This document shows positions 9,875 through 20,128 of a stretch of 64,000 nt of DNA, piece by piece (the stretch's first letter is position 1; the number at the start of each line of letters is the position of its first letter). Source of the DNA: Polymorphobacter megasporae (GTDB lineage: Bacteria; Pseudomonadota; Alphaproteobacteria; Sphingomonadales; Sphingomonadaceae); NCBI RefSeq assembly GCF_018982885.2, contig NZ_CP081848.1, positions 1,674,001 to 1,738,000 on the forward strand. The letters run 5' to 3'. Made by a program: the position numbers and the translations under genes. A model generated the notes under the pieces. That model made no database searches. It was not told the DNA's origin and was given only the letters and a program-made list of their open reading frames with translations.

Positions 9875-10999
9875 ATGGCTGGACCGCTCGCCGGGCTCCG
9901 CATCATCGAACTCGCCGGGATCGGTCCGGGGCCCTTTGCCGGGATGATGCTCGCCGATCACGGCGCGGAGGTCATCCGCGTCGACCGTCCCGGCGCGCGG
10001 ATCGACAGCCGCGATCCGCTGCTGCGGTCGCGGACGCTGATCGGCGTCGACCTCAAGTCACCCGAAGGGATCGCCGTCGTCCGCGATCTCGTCCGCACCG
10101 CCGACGGGCTGATCGAGGGGTTTCGCCCGGGCGTCACCGAACGCCTCGGGCTCGGCCCCGACGTGCTGCTCGCCGACAACCCGAAGCTGGTCTACGGGCG
10201 GATGACCGGTTGGGGCCAGACCGGGCCGTACGCGGCGGCGGCCGGGCACGATATCAACTACATCGCGCTGGCGGGGGCGCTTCACGCCTTCGGTCGCGCA
10301 GGCGAGAAGCCGACGCCGCCGATCAACATGGTCGGCGACTTCGGCGGCGGCGGGATGATGCTCGCGTTCGGCATGGTCAGTGCGTTGCTCCACGCCGCGA
10401 AGACCGGCGCGGGGCAGGTGATCGATGCGGCGATGACCGACGGCGCGGCGGTACTGATGTCGATGATCTGGGGGTTCCGCGCCAACGGCATGTGGTCCGA
10501 CGATCGCGGCACGAACCTGCTCGATACCGCCGCGCATTTCTACGACAGCTACGAAACCGCCGACGGCAAGTGGATCGCGATCGGGTCGATCGAGCCGCAA
10601 TTCTACGCCGAGCTCCGCCGCCTGACCGGGCTCGACGCCGCGCCCGAGTTCGATGCGCAGATGGTCCGCGCGAGCTGGGGGCCGCTCAAGGACAAGCTTA
10701 CCGCGTTGTTCCTGACGCGGACCCGCGACGACTGGTGTGAGATGATGGAGATGACCGACGTCTGCTTCGCGCCGGTGCTGAGCATGGCCGAAGCCCCGGC
10801 GCATCCGCACAACGTGGCGCGAGCCACCTTCGTCGAGGCGGGCGGGGTCGTCCAGCCCGCTCCGGCGCCGCGCTATTCGATCAGCACGACCGCCGCCCCG
10901 GCGATGACGACCGTGTTCAGCGGCGGCGACGTGCTGGCGGGACTCGGCTACGACGCCGCCCGGATCGCGGCGCTGACCGCGGCGGGGACGGTTCGTTGA
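9875..10999 (+). CDS. CaiB/BaiF family CoA transferase, alpha-methylacyl-CoA racemase type
   Basis: The 374 aa length fits family III CoA transferases. It shows LAGLRIIELAGIGPGPFAGMMLADHGAEVIRVDRP, typical of the N-terminus (residues 5-40), and GHDINYIALAGALH with the aspartate used as catalytic residue in this family. GHDINY is closest to alpha-methylacyl-CoA racemases, which epimerise 2-methyl-branched acyl-CoAs; the family includes true CoA transferases, so substrate is inferred only. GGAGA at 9863-9867 precedes the ATG. Its stop overlaps the TTG of the next gene. Confidence 0.88.
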   Translation: MAGPLAGLRIIELAGIGPGPFAGMMLADHGAEVIRVDRPGARIDSRDPLLRSRTLIGVDLKSPEGIAVVRDLVRTADGLIEGFRPGVTERLGLGPDVLLADNPKLVYGRMTGWGQTGPYAAAAGHDINYIALAGALHAFGRAGEKPTPPINMVGDFGGGGMMLAFGMVSALLHAAKTGAGQVIDAAMTDGAAVLMSMIWGFRANGMWSDDRGTNLLDTAAHFYDSYETADGKWIAIGSIEPQFYAELRRLTGLDAAPEFDAQMVRASWGPLKDKLTALFLTRTRDDWCEMMEMTDVCFAPVLSMAEAPAHPHNVARATFVEAGGVVQPAPAPRYSISTTAAPAMTTVFSGGDVLAGLGYDAARIAALTAAGTVR

Positions 11000-11862
11000 G
11001 GTTCGACCGCCGCGCGCTGCTGGCGGGCGGCGCGGCGGCGATGCTCGCGGGCTTCGCCGGTCCTGCAAACGCCGATAGCGCCGCGACCCGGCTCCGCGTC
11101 GTCGACGACCGGGTCTTCGTCGACGCCGTGGTCAACGGCCGGCCGACCACTGCCTTGCTCGATTCGGGCGCCGAGATGACCGTGCTCGACCGCGCCTTCG
11201 CCGCCCGGCTCGGGATCAGCGGCGGATCGGCGGCGACTGTGCGCGGGACCGGCGCGGCAACGATCGAGGCGCGCCTCGTTCGCGGGGTCGAGGTCATCGT
11301 TGCCGGGCTGCGGCTGCGCTCGCCGACCGTCGCGGTGATCGATCTCGCCGACATCGCCCGGCGGGTGCACCTCGACCGGATCGACGTGCTCGTCGGGCGC
11401 GATCTATTCGATGCGGCGCGATTGGCGATCGACCTGCGTGCGGGGAGTGTGCGCGCGGGAGCATCGATCGTCCCGGCGGGGGTCCGGCTGCCGCTCGTGC
11501 CCGAGCGTGGGGTCGAAACCATCCCGATTTTGATCGAGGGCTCCCCCGCACGGGCCGATTTCGACCTCGGCAACGGCGGTAGCGTCCTGATCGGTGCGGG
11601 GTTCGCCAACCGCCACCAGATGCTCGCCGACGGCCGACCGCTCGCGACGATCCCGGGCGGCGGCATCGGCGGGGCGACCCTCCAGACGACGTTGTCGCTG
11701 CGCACGCTCGATCTCGGCGGCCGCCGATTTTACGACGTTCCCGCCGCGATCGACACCAGCCCGACCGCCGCCGATGCCAATATCGGGGTGAGGCTTCTCA
11801 AGCGCTTCGGCATCGTCACCGACTTCGCCGCGCGCAGCGTCTGGCTCGATTTCCGCGGATGA
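10996..11862 (+). CDS. Exported retropepsin-like aspartyl protease family protein
   Basis: A 288 aa protein starting at TTG 10996 (TTGA overlap with the previous stop). The head FDRRALLAGGAAAMLAGFAGPANA looks like a twin-arginine signal peptide with an ANA cleavage site. The mature part carries TALLDSGAEMTVLD, the DSGA active-site motif of retroviral-type aspartic proteases, and a second similar half with FDLGNGGSVLIG in which the D-[ST]-G triad is altered to DLGNG. Possibly a periplasmic protease or a lectin-like relative. It runs into dgt with a 4-base overlap. Confidence 0.75.
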   Translation: MRFDRRALLAGGAAAMLAGFAGPANADSAATRLRVVDDRVFVDAVVNGRPTTALLDSGAEMTVLDRAFAARLGISGGSAATVRGTGAATIEARLVRGVEVIVAGLRLRSPTVAVIDLADIARRVHLDRIDVLVGRDLFDAARLAIDLRAGSVRAGASIVPAGVRLPLVPERGVETIPILIEGSPARADFDLGNGGSVLIGAGFANRHQMLADGRPLATIPGGGIGGATLQTTLSLRTLDLGGRRFYDVPAAIDTSPTAADANIGVRLLKRFGIVTDFAARSVWLDFRG

Positions 11863-13007
11863 AACCCTACGCCACCGACCCCGCCGCGTCGCGCGGGCGG
11901 CGCTTCGCCGAGGCCCCGTCGGCGACCCGCGACGCGTTCCAGCGCGACCGCGACCGCATCGTCCATTGCTCGGCGTTCCGGCGGCTGCGCGACAAGACGC
12001 AGGTGTTCGTCGCCCCCGACGGTGACCATTTCCGCGTCCGCCTGACGCACAGCCTCGAAGTCGCGCAGATCGCCCGCGCCGTCGCCCGCGCACTGGGGCT
12101 AAACGAGGACCTGACCGAAGCCTGCGCGCTCGCCCACGACCTTGGCCACCCGCCGTTCGGCCATTCGGGCGAGGATGCGCTCGAAGCCGCGATGGCCCCG
12201 TTCGGCGGCTTCGATCACAATGCCCAGACGGTGCGGATCGTCACGCGGCTCGAGCAGCGCTATCCTGGTTTCGATGGCCTCAACCTGAGCTGGGAGACGA
12301 TCGAGGGTCTCGCCAAGCACAACGGCCCGGTCGTCGCGCCGACGTGGGCGCTGAGCGAGGCCGACACCGGGTTTCCGCTCGATCTCGCGACATGGCCGGG
12401 GCTCGAAGCGCAGGTCGCAGCGGCGGCGGACGACATCGCCTATGACAATCACGACCTCGACGACGGGTTGCGCGCCGGATTGTTCACGATCGACGACGTC
12501 GTCGCAGTGCCGTTCGTCGCCGACTGCTGGGCGGCGGTGACCGCGCGCTTCCCCGGAGTGGCGGCACGGCGGCGACTCGTTCCCGAACTCGTCCGCGAGC
12601 AGATCGGGCGGATGGTCGACGACCTTCTCGCGACGAGCCGCGCCCGCATTGCCGCCGTCGCGCCCGGCTCGGTCGCCGATGTCCGCGCGGCCGAGCACGC
12701 GCTGATCGGCTTTTCGGACGGCATGGCGGACAGCGCTGGGGCGCTCAAACACTTTCTGCGCACGCGGATGTATACCCATCCCGAGGTCGCCCGCCTCCGC
12801 GACCCAGCGGTCGAGATCGTCGCCGGGTTGTTCGCCGCGTTCGATGCCGATCCCAACCAGCTGCCGCCGCGCTGGCAGGCGACGCTCCCCGCCGCCGAGC
12901 CCGAACGCGCGCGTCACGTCGGCGACTTCATTGCCGGGATGACCGATCGCTATGCGCTCAGGGAGTATGCGCGGGTGATCGGGCCGAGCCCGATGCCGGG
13001 TTACTGA
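11859..13007 (+). CDS. dgt: Deoxyguanosinetriphosphate triphosphohydrolase-like protein
   Basis: HD-domain dNTPase that releases triphosphate from dNTPs, affecting nucleotide pools. The 382 aa protein has [11 protein letters not shown], the first HD histidine in [13 protein letters not shown], the HD doublet in [19 protein letters not shown] and a later aspartate in [14 protein letters not shown]. Its length matches the shorter 'type 2' dGTPase-like group common in alphaproteobacteria. The ATG overlaps the preceding stop; the gene converges on aqpZ with 7 overlapping bases. Confidence 0.93.
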   Translation: MKPYATDPAASRGRRFAEAPSATRDAFQRDRDRIVHCSAFRRLRDKTQVFVAPDGDHFRVRLTHSLEVAQIARAVARALGLNEDLTEACALAHDLGHPPFGHSGEDALEAAMAPFGGFDHNAQTVRIVTRLEQRYPGFDGLNLSWETIEGLAKHNGPVVAPTWALSEADTGFPLDLATWPGLEAQVAAAADDIAYDNHDLDDGLRAGLFTIDDVVAVPFVADCWAAVTARFPGVAARRRLVPELVREQIGRMVDDLLATSRARIAAVAPGSVADVRAAEHALIGFSDGMADSAGALKHFLRTRMYTHPEVARLRDPAVEIVAGLFAAFDADPNQLPPRWQATLPAAEPERARHVGDFIAGMTDRYALREYARVIGPSPMPGY

Positions 13008-13747
13008 TCCGCGCCGAGCATCGGTTCGCCGACCATCGCGGGTGCGGCGGGTTCGCCAGCAAGCCAGCGGTAGGCACCCCCGGCGAGGAGCGCGCCGCCG
13101 ATCGGGGCGAGCCAGAACAGCCAGAGCTGCTGGAGCGCGAGGCCGCCGACGAGCAATGCCGGGCCGGTGCTCCGCGCCGGATTGACGCTCGTGTTGGTCA
13201 CCGGGATCGAGATCAAATGGATCAGCGTCAGCGCGAGGCCAATCGCGATCGGCGCGAACCCCGACGGCGACCGCGTGTCGGTTGCGCCGAGGATGACGAT
13301 GAGAAAGCCGAACGTCAGTACGACCTCGATGATCAGCCCCGACATCAGCGTATAATGCCCCGGCGACTGGATGCCGTAGCCGTTGACCGCGAGGCTCGTC
13401 GGACCCATCACGAAGTCGGGACCGCCCTGCGCGATCGTCATCAGGACGAACGCGGCGACGATCGCCCCCGCGACCTGCGCGACGATGTACGGCAGGATGT
13501 CCTTCGCGGGAAAGCGCTTGCCCGCCCATAATCCGATCGTAACGGCCGGGTTGAGATGGCAGCCCGAGATGTGGCCGATCGAGTACGCCATCGTCAGGAC
13601 GGTCAGCCCGAACGCGAGGCTGACACCGGCGAGCCCGATGCCGACGCCGGGGAACGCAGCCGCCAGAACCGCGCTGCCGCACCCGCCGAAGACAAGCCAG
13701 AAGGTGCCGAAGCCTTCCGCAAACAGGCGTTTAGGCAATGCGATCAT
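13001..13747 (-). CDS. aqpZ: Aquaporin Z-type water channel
   Basis: MIP-family inner-membrane channel for water. The 248 aa protein shows six hydrophobic segments and both NPA boxes, [11 protein letters not shown] (about residues 62-72) and [13 protein letters not shown] (about 182-194); the arginine after the second NPA is the selectivity-filter residue. [18 protein letters not shown] at the N-terminus is typical AqpZ. GGGGGAAAC lies just before the ATG. The gene is convergent with dgt. Confidence 0.95.
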   Translation of the reverse strand: MIALPKRLFAEGFGTFWLVFGGCGSAVLAAAFPGVGIGLAGVSLAFGLTVLTMAYSIGHISGCHLNPAVTIGLWAGKRFPAKDILPYIVAQVAGAIVAAFVLMTIAQGGPDFVMGPTSLAVNGYGIQSPGHYTLMSGLIIEVVLTFGFLIVILGATDTRSPSGFAPIAIGLALTLIHLISIPVTNTSVNPARSTGPALLVGGLALQQLWLFWLAPIGGALLAGGAYRWLAGEPAAPAMVGEPMLGADQ

Positions 13748-13785
13748 GGTCGTTTCCCCCTTGATGCGTTCTCGGCCGCGTCATC

Positions 13786-14607
13786 CTAGCCAAGCCGGAA
13801 GCGTGCGCGGCAGCCGCCGTTGACCCAGATGCCGCCGCGGTCCCAGCCCCATGTCTGGCCCTGGACGCAGTTGCCGGCGATGACGTCGATCTGCGGGCGG
13901 CGGAAGACATCGGTGGCGCAGCGGCTCGGCTGGAACTGCCACGATTCGCAGACGATCATCCGCCCGCCGTTGCCGGGAATTGGCGCGGTGGGGAAGCCGC
14001 CACCGGGCCCGGGGCCCCCGGGGCGGCCGCCGACGACCGCAAAGATGCCGCGGCAGCCGTTGTTGACCCAGATGCCGCGCGGGGTGAAGCCCCACGTCTG
14101 GCCCTGCGTGCACATACCGCCGGTCTGCTGGAGCAGGCGGACACCGCCGCGCGTATCCGCCGGACATTCGTTCGGCTGGAATTGCCACGATTCGCAGGTG
14201 ATCTGGCGCGCTTGGGGCGGGTAGCCCGCACCGCCGCCACCTGGGTAACCGCCACCTGGGTAACCGCCGCCACCGGGACCGCCACCACCCGGGTAACCTC
14301 CGCCCGGATAGCCGCCGCCGCCGTTCCCGCCGCCAGCGCGATTGACCGAGAAGACCGCGCGGCAGTTGCCGCTGACCCAGATGCTGTTCGCGTCCCAGCC
14401 CCATGTCCGCCCCTGGTCGCATGGCGGGTTGGTGACCTGCATCAGCTTGACGAATCCCGCTCGGCCGATGTCGATCGGGCAGCGTGCCGGTTCGCGGAAC
14501 GACGCGCACTCGATCTGCTGCCAGTTGCCGCCCTGCGCGATCGCGGGGGCCGACCAGGAACCTGCCCCGGCGATGATCATCGCGAGCATTAGAACCAGCC
14601 TAAACAT
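13786..14607 (-). CDS. Secreted triple-DUF3011 protein with Gly-rich linkers
   Basis: A signal peptide (MFRLVLMLAMIIAGAGSWSAPAIAQ) is followed by three copies of a cysteine-rich unit at about residues 33-90, 137-193 and 217-270. Each contains C-[AE]S...C near its start, then CxQGxTWG, IWVxxGCRxxF, which is the DUF3011 pattern. Units are separated by glycine/proline/tyrosine linkers, the first made of GGYPGGG repeats. DUF3011 has no established biochemical role; the paired cysteines suggest disulfide-stabilised periplasmic or surface modules. It is transcribed divergently from argS. Confidence 0.8.
   Translation of the reverse strand: MFRLVLMLAMIIAGAGSWSAPAIAQGGNWQQIECASFREPARCPIDIGRAGFVKLMQVTNPPCDQGRTWGWDANSIWVSGNCRAVFSVNRAGGGNGGGGYPGGGYPGGGGPGGGGYPGGGYPGGGGAGYPPQARQITCESWQFQPNECPADTRGGVRLLQQTGGMCTQGQTWGFTPRGIWVNNGCRGIFAVVGGRPGGPGPGGGFPTAPIPGNGGRMIVCESWQFQPSRCATDVFRRPQIDVIAGNCVQGQTWGWDRGGIWVNGGCRARFRLG
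14230..14322. repeat. Short tandem repeats encoding a GGYPGGG linker
   Basis: Imperfect tandem copies of a roughly 15-base unit (CCGCCACCTGGGTAA and variants) lie inside the DUF3011 gene and encode the Gly-Tyr-Pro linker between its first and second domains. The two copies at 14233-14262 are nearly identical, so copy number may vary between strains. Confidence 0.6.
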
Positions 14608-14778
14608 TACGCAGTGCCCCCCGCGGCGGAATCCCCCTCCACCGATGGTGCGATACTAGCCAAGGCCGATCGTTCCGGCAACGGACTTTTCCCGGCACCG
14701 CCCGACCGGATCGAGCGTGACCCGCCGCCGATTCCCCGCTAGTCGTGGCGTTTGCCAACCGAACCCGCCGGAACCGCC

Positions 14779-16503
14779 TTGACCACCGTTTATCATCGCT
14801 ATGCTGCTCATGTCGCCGACGCGCTCGCCGATCTCGTCCGCTCGGGCGACCTGCCGCCGGGGCTCGATACGCGCCACGTTACCGTCGAAAGCCCGCGCGA
14901 TCCGACCCACGGCGACTTGGCGACCAATGCGGCGATGGTGCTGGCGAAGCCCGCGGGGATGAAGCCGCGCGAGATCGCGGTCGGCATCGCGCAATATCTC
15001 ATCGGGCTGCCCGACGTCGCGAGCGCCGAAGTCGCCGGGCCGGGCTTCCTCAACATCACGCTCAACCCGGGCGTTTGGCAGGCCGAACTCCGCACGATCC
15101 TTGCCGAGGGAGCCGACTATGGCCGCTCGACGATGGGCGGCGGCAAGCCGATCAACGTCGAATATGTCTCGGCGAACCCGACCGGGCCGATGCACATGGG
15201 GCATTGCCGGGGCGCGGTCGTCGGCGACGCGCTGGCGAGCCTGCTCGACTATGCCGGGTTCGCGGTGACGCGCGAATATTACATCAACGACGCCGGCGGG
15301 CAGGTAGACACGCTCGCCCGCTCGGCGCACCTGCGCTACCTCGAGGCGCTCGGCGGCGTCGTCACGATCCCCGAGGGCTATTACCCCGGCGACTATCTGA
15401 TCCCGGTCGGGCAGGCGCTCGCCGCCGAGCTCGGCGATCATTATGCGCTGCTCCCCGAAAGCGAGTGGCTCGCGCTCTTCCGGAGCCGTACCGTTGCGAT
15501 GATGATGGACCTGATCCGCGACGATCTCGCGCTGCTCGGCATCCACCACGACCGCTTCTTCTCCGAAGCCAGCCTCGGAGATGCGGTCGGGGCTGCACTT
15601 GCCGATCTCGATGCCAAGGGGCTGATCTACGAGGGCGTCCTCGAAGCGCCGAAGGGGGAAACAGCCGACGACTGGGAGCCGCGCCCGCAGACGCTGTTCC
15701 GCAGCTCGCAGTTCGGCGACGACAGTGATCGTGCGCTCAAAAAGTCCGACGGCAGCTGGACATATTTCGCGGGTGACGTCGCGTATCACTACGACAAATT
15801 GCGCCGCGGCTTCACCGGGCTCGTCGACATGTTCGGGGCCGACCACGGCGGCTACGTCAAGCGGATGACGGCGGCGGTCGCGGCGCTGTCCGACGGCGCG
15901 GTCGCGCTCGACGTCAAGCTCGTCCAGATGGTTCGGCTGTTTCGCGCCGGTGAGCCGGTCAAGATGTCGAAGCGGTCGGGCTCGTTTGTCACGCTCGCCG
16001 ATGTCGTCCACGAGGTCGGCAAGGACGTCGTCCGGTTCATCATGTTGACCAAGAAGTCGGACACCCAGCTCGATTTCGACTTCGCCAAGGTCGTCGAGCA
16101 GTCGCGCGAGAACCCGGTGTTTTACGTCCAGTACGCCCACGCCCGGATCTGCTCGCTCCAGCGGCGCGCGGCGGAGGCGGGGATGGTCTTGCCCGACGCC
16201 GACCTGACGCGGCTCGACGACGAGGAGCTCGGGCTGGTCAAATTCGCTGCGCAATGGCCGAAGATCGTCGAAGCGGCGGCGGCATCGAACGAACCGCACC
16301 GGATCGCCTTCTATCTCAACGACTTGGCGGCAGCTTTCCATTCGCTGTGGAATCGCGGCAACGACGACCCGTCGCGGCGTTTCCTGATCGAGGACGATGT
16401 CGCGCTGACGGCGGCGCGGCTTGCACTGGCGAAGGCGGCGGCGCAGGTCATTGCCAACGGGCTTGGGGTGATGGGCGTCGAGCCGGCGCGGGAAATGCAC
16501 TGA
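14779..16503 (+). CDS. argS: Arginyl-tRNA synthetase
   Basis: Class I synthetase charging tRNA-Arg. [17 protein letters not shown] is in the N-terminal Add-1 domain, [15 protein letters not shown] is the HIGH-box region (HMGH), and [12 protein letters not shown] matches KMSK; a DALR anticodon-binding domain follows. Both candidate starts are TTG: 14779 (giving [16 protein letters not shown], the usual family head, 574 aa) and 14752 (9 residues longer); neither has a strong ribosome site. Its TGA overlaps the ATG of the next gene. Confidence 0.95.
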   Translation: MTTVYHRYAAHVADALADLVRSGDLPPGLDTRHVTVESPRDPTHGDLATNAAMVLAKPAGMKPREIAVGIAQYLIGLPDVASAEVAGPGFLNITLNPGVWQAELRTILAEGADYGRSTMGGGKPINVEYVSANPTGPMHMGHCRGAVVGDALASLLDYAGFAVTREYYINDAGGQVDTLARSAHLRYLEALGGVVTIPEGYYPGDYLIPVGQALAAELGDHYALLPESEWLALFRSRTVAMMMDLIRDDLALLGIHHDRFFSEASLGDAVGAALADLDAKGLIYEGVLEAPKGETADDWEPRPQTLFRSSQFGDDSDRALKKSDGSWTYFAGDVAYHYDKLRRGFTGLVDMFGADHGGYVKRMTAAVAALSDGAVALDVKLVQMVRLFRAGEPVKMSKRSGSFVTLADVVHEVGKDVVRFIMLTKKSDTQLDFDFAKVVEQSRENPVFYVQYAHARICSLQRRAAEAGMVLPDADLTRLDDEELGLVKFAAQWPKIVEAAAASNEPHRIAFYLNDLAAAFHSLWNRGNDDPSRRFLIEDDVALTAARLALAKAAAQVIANGLGVMGVEPAREMH

Positions 16504-17453
16504 TGGCACGCGGCCAGCACGACCCCGACGACGATCTCGACGACGACGCCCCGTGGCTCGCCGAAGGGGTCCGCGAGACGCGCGGGTCGACGATGGTGCC
16601 GCGCGGGCGGGTGATCGGCGGCGGGCTCGTCGCGATCGCGCTCATCGTCTTGATCGGGCTGGGGATTTATCTGATCTCGGCGCGTAAGCAGGACGGGTCG
16701 AGCGGGTTCAAGCGGGCCGAGGATGCCCCGCTGATCGCCGCCGATCCCGGGCCGTACAAGCTCACCCCGACCGATCCCGGCGGGGCGTCGGTTGCCGGCA
16801 TCACCGATTCGATCGCGGCGGCGGGGCGCGGCGATGATCCAGGGAGCGCGATCGATACGACCGCGACGCCCGAGGAGCCACTCGCCCGGCCCGGAACCGC
16901 GCCCGAGCCGCCAACCGATCTGCTGCCGCCCGCGGCCGCACCGGTGGCCGCACCGCCTGCCCCCGTTGCCGCTCCACCCGCCAAGGTCGTTGCAGCGCCG
17001 GTCAAGGTCGTCCCGGCCCCGATCGTGCCCCCGGCGAAGGTCGCCCCGGCCCCCGTCGTGCCTCCGGTGAAGATCGCCGCGGCTCCCGTTGTCCCCCCGG
17101 TTGCCGACAAGCCGAAGCCCAAGCCGGTCAAGCCCGCAGCCGCATTCGACCCGTCGAAACCGGTCGACCTGCTGGCGGAAACCACGCCGCCGAAGCCTGC
17201 GAAAGCGTCGGGCGGAAGCGCGTCGCTCCAGCTCGGTGCGTTCTCGTCGGCGGCCAAGGCCGATGCGGCGTGGACGGCCGCGGTCGGGCACGCCCCGGCG
17301 CTTGCTGCGTTGAGTAAGCGCGTCGAGCCGATCGACCGCGACGGCAAGACGCTCTACCGGCTTCGCGCCGGGGGCGTCGCGTCGAAGGCGGCGGCGTCCG
17401 ATCTGTGCGCGAAGGTCAAGGCCGGCGGCGATGCCTGCCTCGTTGCGGAGTAA
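16503..17453 (+). CDS. SPOR-domain inner-membrane protein
   Basis: A 316 aa bitopic protein. An acidic cytoplasmic head (DPDDDLDDDAPWL) precedes one membrane segment at about residues 38-60 (GGGLVAIALIVLIGLGIYLI), a long Pro/Ala/Val linker with VAAPPAPV-like repeats (about 125-215), and a C-terminal SPOR domain from ASLQLGAFSSAAKADAAW to the end. SPOR domains bind denuded glycan at division sites. The neighbours nagZ and scpAB fit an envelope and cell-cycle context. It overlaps argS by one base. Confidence 0.88.
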   Translation: MARGQHDPDDDLDDDAPWLAEGVRETRGSTMVPRGRVIGGGLVAIALIVLIGLGIYLISARKQDGSSGFKRAEDAPLIAADPGPYKLTPTDPGGASVAGITDSIAAAGRGDDPGSAIDTTATPEEPLARPGTAPEPPTDLLPPAAAPVAAPPAPVAAPPAKVVAAPVKVVPAPIVPPAKVAPAPVVPPVKIAAAPVVPPVADKPKPKPVKPAAAFDPSKPVDLLAETTPPKPAKASGGSASLQLGAFSSAAKADAAWTAAVGHAPALAALSKRVEPIDRDGKTLYRLRAGGVASKAAASDLCAKVKAGGDACLVAE

Positions 17454-17456
17454 GCG

Positions 17457-18458
17457 ATGACCCCGTTGTTCCTCGGCATGTCCGGTCCGGTGCTGACCGC
17501 CGACGAGATAACGCTGTTCCGGCAGTGCGACCCCGCGGGCTATATCCTGTTCGCGCGCAACTGCGTCGATCCCGACCAGATGCTCGCGCTGACCGATAGT
17601 CTGCGCAACCTCGCGCAGCGCGACTTGCCGATCCTGATCGACCAGGAAGGCGGACGCGTCGCGCGGATGAAGCCGCCGGTGTGGGCCGAATTTCCGCCAG
17701 CCGCGCGCTTCGGCGCATTTTACGACATCGCCCCGGTCACCGCGATCGAGGCGGCGCGGCTCAACGCGCTGGTGCTCGCGCTGACGCTGCGCGATGCCGG
17801 GGTGACGGTTGACTGCCTGCCACTCCTCGACGTTCGCGCGCCGGGCGGCCACGACATCATCGGCGACCGCAGCTACGGCAGTGAGCCGATGCGCGTCGCC
17901 GCGCTCGGCAAGGCGACGCTCGACGGTCTGCGCGCCGGGGGCGTGATCGGCGTCGTCAAGCATATCCCGGGACACGGCCGCGCGACGGTCGACAGCCATC
18001 TCGGGCTGCCGGTGGTGAGCGCGACGCGCGAGGAGCTCGCGGTCGATTTCGAGCCGTTCCGCACGCTGAACGCCGCGCCGATGGCGATGACCGCGCACAT
18101 CGTCTACTCGGCGCTCGACCCCGAACATTGCGCAACGGTGTCGGCGAAAGTCATCGCCGAGACGATCCGCCGCGACATCGGCTTCGACGGGCTGCTGATG
18201 TCCGACGACCTCGGCATGAAGGCATTGGGCGGCAGCTTCGCCGACAAGACGATCGGGTGCCTCAAGGCGGGATGCGATATCGCGCTGCATTGCTCGGGGG
18301 TGTTCGACGAGATGGTCGAGGTCGTCGCCGCTGCTCCGGAAATCAGTCACGAGGCGACGACCCGGCTCGGCGCGGCGATGCTGTGGCCGATTCCGCCGCA
18401 TGAGTTGTCGATCGCGGATTTGACCAGGCAGCGCGATGCGTTGCTGGCGTATGGCTGA
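17457..18458 (+). CDS. nagZ: NagZ, beta-N-acetylhexosaminidase (GH3)
   Basis: Cytoplasmic glycosidase that removes GlcNAc from recycled anhydro-muropeptides. The 333 aa protein carries LPILIDQEGGRVARMKPP, the NagZ-specific loop KHIPGHGRATVDSHLGLP containing the catalytic His/Asp pair, and SDDLGMKAL with the nucleophile aspartate. The gene follows the SPOR gene after 3 bases and overlaps scpA by 8. A glycan-recycling enzyme next to a SPOR protein is a frequent alphaproteobacterial arrangement. Confidence 0.95.
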   Translation: MTPLFLGMSGPVLTADEITLFRQCDPAGYILFARNCVDPDQMLALTDSLRNLAQRDLPILIDQEGGRVARMKPPVWAEFPPAARFGAFYDIAPVTAIEAARLNALVLALTLRDAGVTVDCLPLLDVRAPGGHDIIGDRSYGSEPMRVAALGKATLDGLRAGGVIGVVKHIPGHGRATVDSHLGLPVVSATREELAVDFEPFRTLNAAPMAMTAHIVYSALDPEHCATVSAKVIAETIRRDIGFDGLLMSDDLGMKALGGSFADKTIGCLKAGCDIALHCSGVFDEMVEVVAAAPEISHEATTRLGAAMLWPIPPHELSIADLTRQRDALLAYG

Positions 18459-19203
18459 CGATTTCGGCGCTCCAGTTCGTATCATTCCCGAGACGCTGAC
18501 GCTCGCGCTCGACGGGTGGGAGGGTCCGCTCGACGTCTTGCTCGCACTCGCCCGTGCGCAGAAGGTCGACCTCAAGGTGATCTCAATCCTCGCGCTGGTC
18601 GACCAGTATCTCGCGTTCATTGCCGAGGCGCGGACGATCCGGCTCGAGCTCGCCGCCGACTATCTCGTGATGGCGGCATGGCTCGCGTATCTGAAATCGT
18701 GCCTGCTGCTGCCGCCCGACCCCGAAGCCGATCCCGATCCGCATGAGCTCGCGCTCCGGCTGCAGTTCCGGCTGCAGCGGCTCGATGCGATGCGCGAGGC
18801 GGGGGCGCGAATGATGGCGCGCGACCGCGCCGGGCACGACACCTTTCGCCGCATCGCGCCGGAGGGGCTGCGGCTGATCGCGAGCAATGCGGTCGACTGT
18901 ACGCTGTTCGATTTGCTCAGCGCGTACGGCACCATCGTCCGGCGGCGCGAACGGCCAGGCTACAGCGTCGTCCGCCGCGACGTCCTCGCGCTCGACGAGG
19001 CGCTCGAACGGCTGGCGCGGCTGGTCGGGGCGGCGCGCGACTGGACCGATTTGGCCACGTATTTGCCCCCCGCTCCCGACGAGGCGTACCGCCGCTCGGC
19101 GCTTGCGAGCACGTTTCTGGCGGCGCTCGAACTGACGCGGCAGGGACGGACGGATCTGGCGCAGTTCGATGCGTTCGCGCCGGTGCTCGTGCGCGCCAGA
19201 TGA
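18451..19203 (+). CDS. scpA: ScpA, kleisin subunit of the SMC condensin
   Basis: Bridges the SMC heads with ScpB during chromosome segregation. The 250 aa protein opens with the kleisin N-terminal motif ALDGWEGPLDVLLALARAQKVDL, followed by ISILALVDQYLAFI and LAADYLVMAAWLAYLKSCLLLP, and ends in a winged-helix-like segment. Start at ATG 18451, inside the end of nagZ. It overlaps scpB as ATGA, so the two subunits are probably made in a fixed ratio. Confidence 0.94.
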   Translation: MADDFGAPVRIIPETLTLALDGWEGPLDVLLALARAQKVDLKVISILALVDQYLAFIAEARTIRLELAADYLVMAAWLAYLKSCLLLPPDPEADPDPHELALRLQFRLQRLDAMREAGARMMARDRAGHDTFRRIAPEGLRLIASNAVDCTLFDLLSAYGTIVRRRERPGYSVVRRDVLALDEALERLARLVGAARDWTDLATYLPPAPDEAYRRSALASTFLAALELTRQGRTDLAQFDAFAPVLVRAR

Positions 19204-19781
19204 CCGATCCCCAGCTCGTCCGCGAAGTCGAAGCGATCGTCTTCGCCGCCGAGCACCCCGTTACCCTTGCCGAAATCGCGCGCCACGTCTCCGAGCCCGG
19301 CGATATCGCCGCCGCACTCGCCGACCTCGCCGCGAGCTATGCGCCGCGCGGGATCGTCCTCGTCGAGCGCGGCGGGCGCTGGCTGTTCCAGACCGCTCCC
19401 GACCTCGGCCACCTCCTTCGCCGGACCCGAGAAGCGCCGCGCAAATTGTCGCGGGCGGCGGTCGAGACGCTCGCGATCATCGCCTATCACGAGCCCGCGA
19501 CCCGCGCCGAGATCGAGGATATCCGCGGCGTCGCGGTGTCGCCAGGGACGGTCGACGTGCTCATGGCGGCGGGGTGGGTCCGCCCCGCCGGCCGCCGCGA
19601 GTCGCCCGGCCGCCCGCTCCAATTCGCGACGACGCCGGGATTCCTCGCCGATTTCGGGCTCGCCGATCGCCGCGATCTCCCCGGGGTCGCCGACCTGCGC
19701 GCAGCGGGGCTGCTCGACCGCGTGCCGCCCGGCGCTTCCACTGGCGAAATCGCCGACGCTGGCTTACATAGCGAGCGATAG
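19200..19781 (+). CDS. scpB: ScpB, segregation and condensation protein B
   Basis: Winged-helix dimer that binds ScpA in the SMC-ScpAB complex. The 193 aa protein shows [22 protein letters not shown] (first winged helix) and [32 protein letters not shown], a strong ScpB signature in the second. It overlaps scpA by four bases and is followed by tatA after 56 bases, the scpA-scpB-tatABC order common in alphaproteobacteria. Confidence 0.95.
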   Translation: MTDPQLVREVEAIVFAAEHPVTLAEIARHVSEPGDIAAALADLAASYAPRGIVLVERGGRWLFQTAPDLGHLLRRTREAPRKLSRAAVETLAIIAYHEPATRAEIEDIRGVAVSPGTVDVLMAAGWVRPAGRRESPGRPLQFATTPGFLADFGLADRRDLPGVADLRAAGLLDRVPPGASTGEIADAGLHSER

Positions 19782-19837
19782 GGTCGTGTCGCGGCCCGGA
19801 TCGTGGCCCCGCGGGGGCTAAGGCGGAGTTTCAGATC

Positions 19838-20107
19838 ATGGGTTCGTTCAGCCTCGTCCATTGGCTCATCGTCATCCTCGTCGTCATCCTGTTGTTCGGG
19901 CGCGGGCGGATTTCGGATTTGATGGGCGACATGGCCAAGGGCATCAACAGCTTCAAGAAGGGGCTGGCCGACGACGGCACCCCCCCGGCTTACCCGCCGC
20001 CGCCGCAGGGCTATGCGCCGCCGCCGGCCTACGCCCCGCCGCACATTGCGCCCCCTGCGCCTGTCGTTCCCCCCGCGCCGGTGCACGACGAGGTTCCGCG
20101 GAGCTAG
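19838..20107 (+). CDS. tatA: TatA, twin-arginine translocase pore subunit
   Basis: An 89 aa protein with one N-terminal membrane helix ([17 protein letters not shown]), the FG hinge ([12 protein letters not shown]) and an amphipathic helix [12 protein letters not shown], then a Pro/Tyr-rich tail ([12 protein letters not shown]). TatA oligomers form the passage for folded Tat substrates. The usual FGxxKLPEL hinge reads FGRGRISDL here. First gene of tatABC. Confidence 0.93.
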   Translation: MGSFSLVHWLIVILVVILLFGRGRISDLMGDMAKGINSFKKGLADDGTPPAYPPPPQGYAPPPAYAPPHIAPPAPVVPPAPVHDEVPRS

Positions 20108-20128
20108 GGCGTCTAGCGGACCGGTCCG

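Noticed and set aside
11859-13682. Long minus-strand frame opposite dgt and extending into aqpZ
   Set aside because: It is a shadow of dgt and aqpZ, which have complete family motifs in their own frames.
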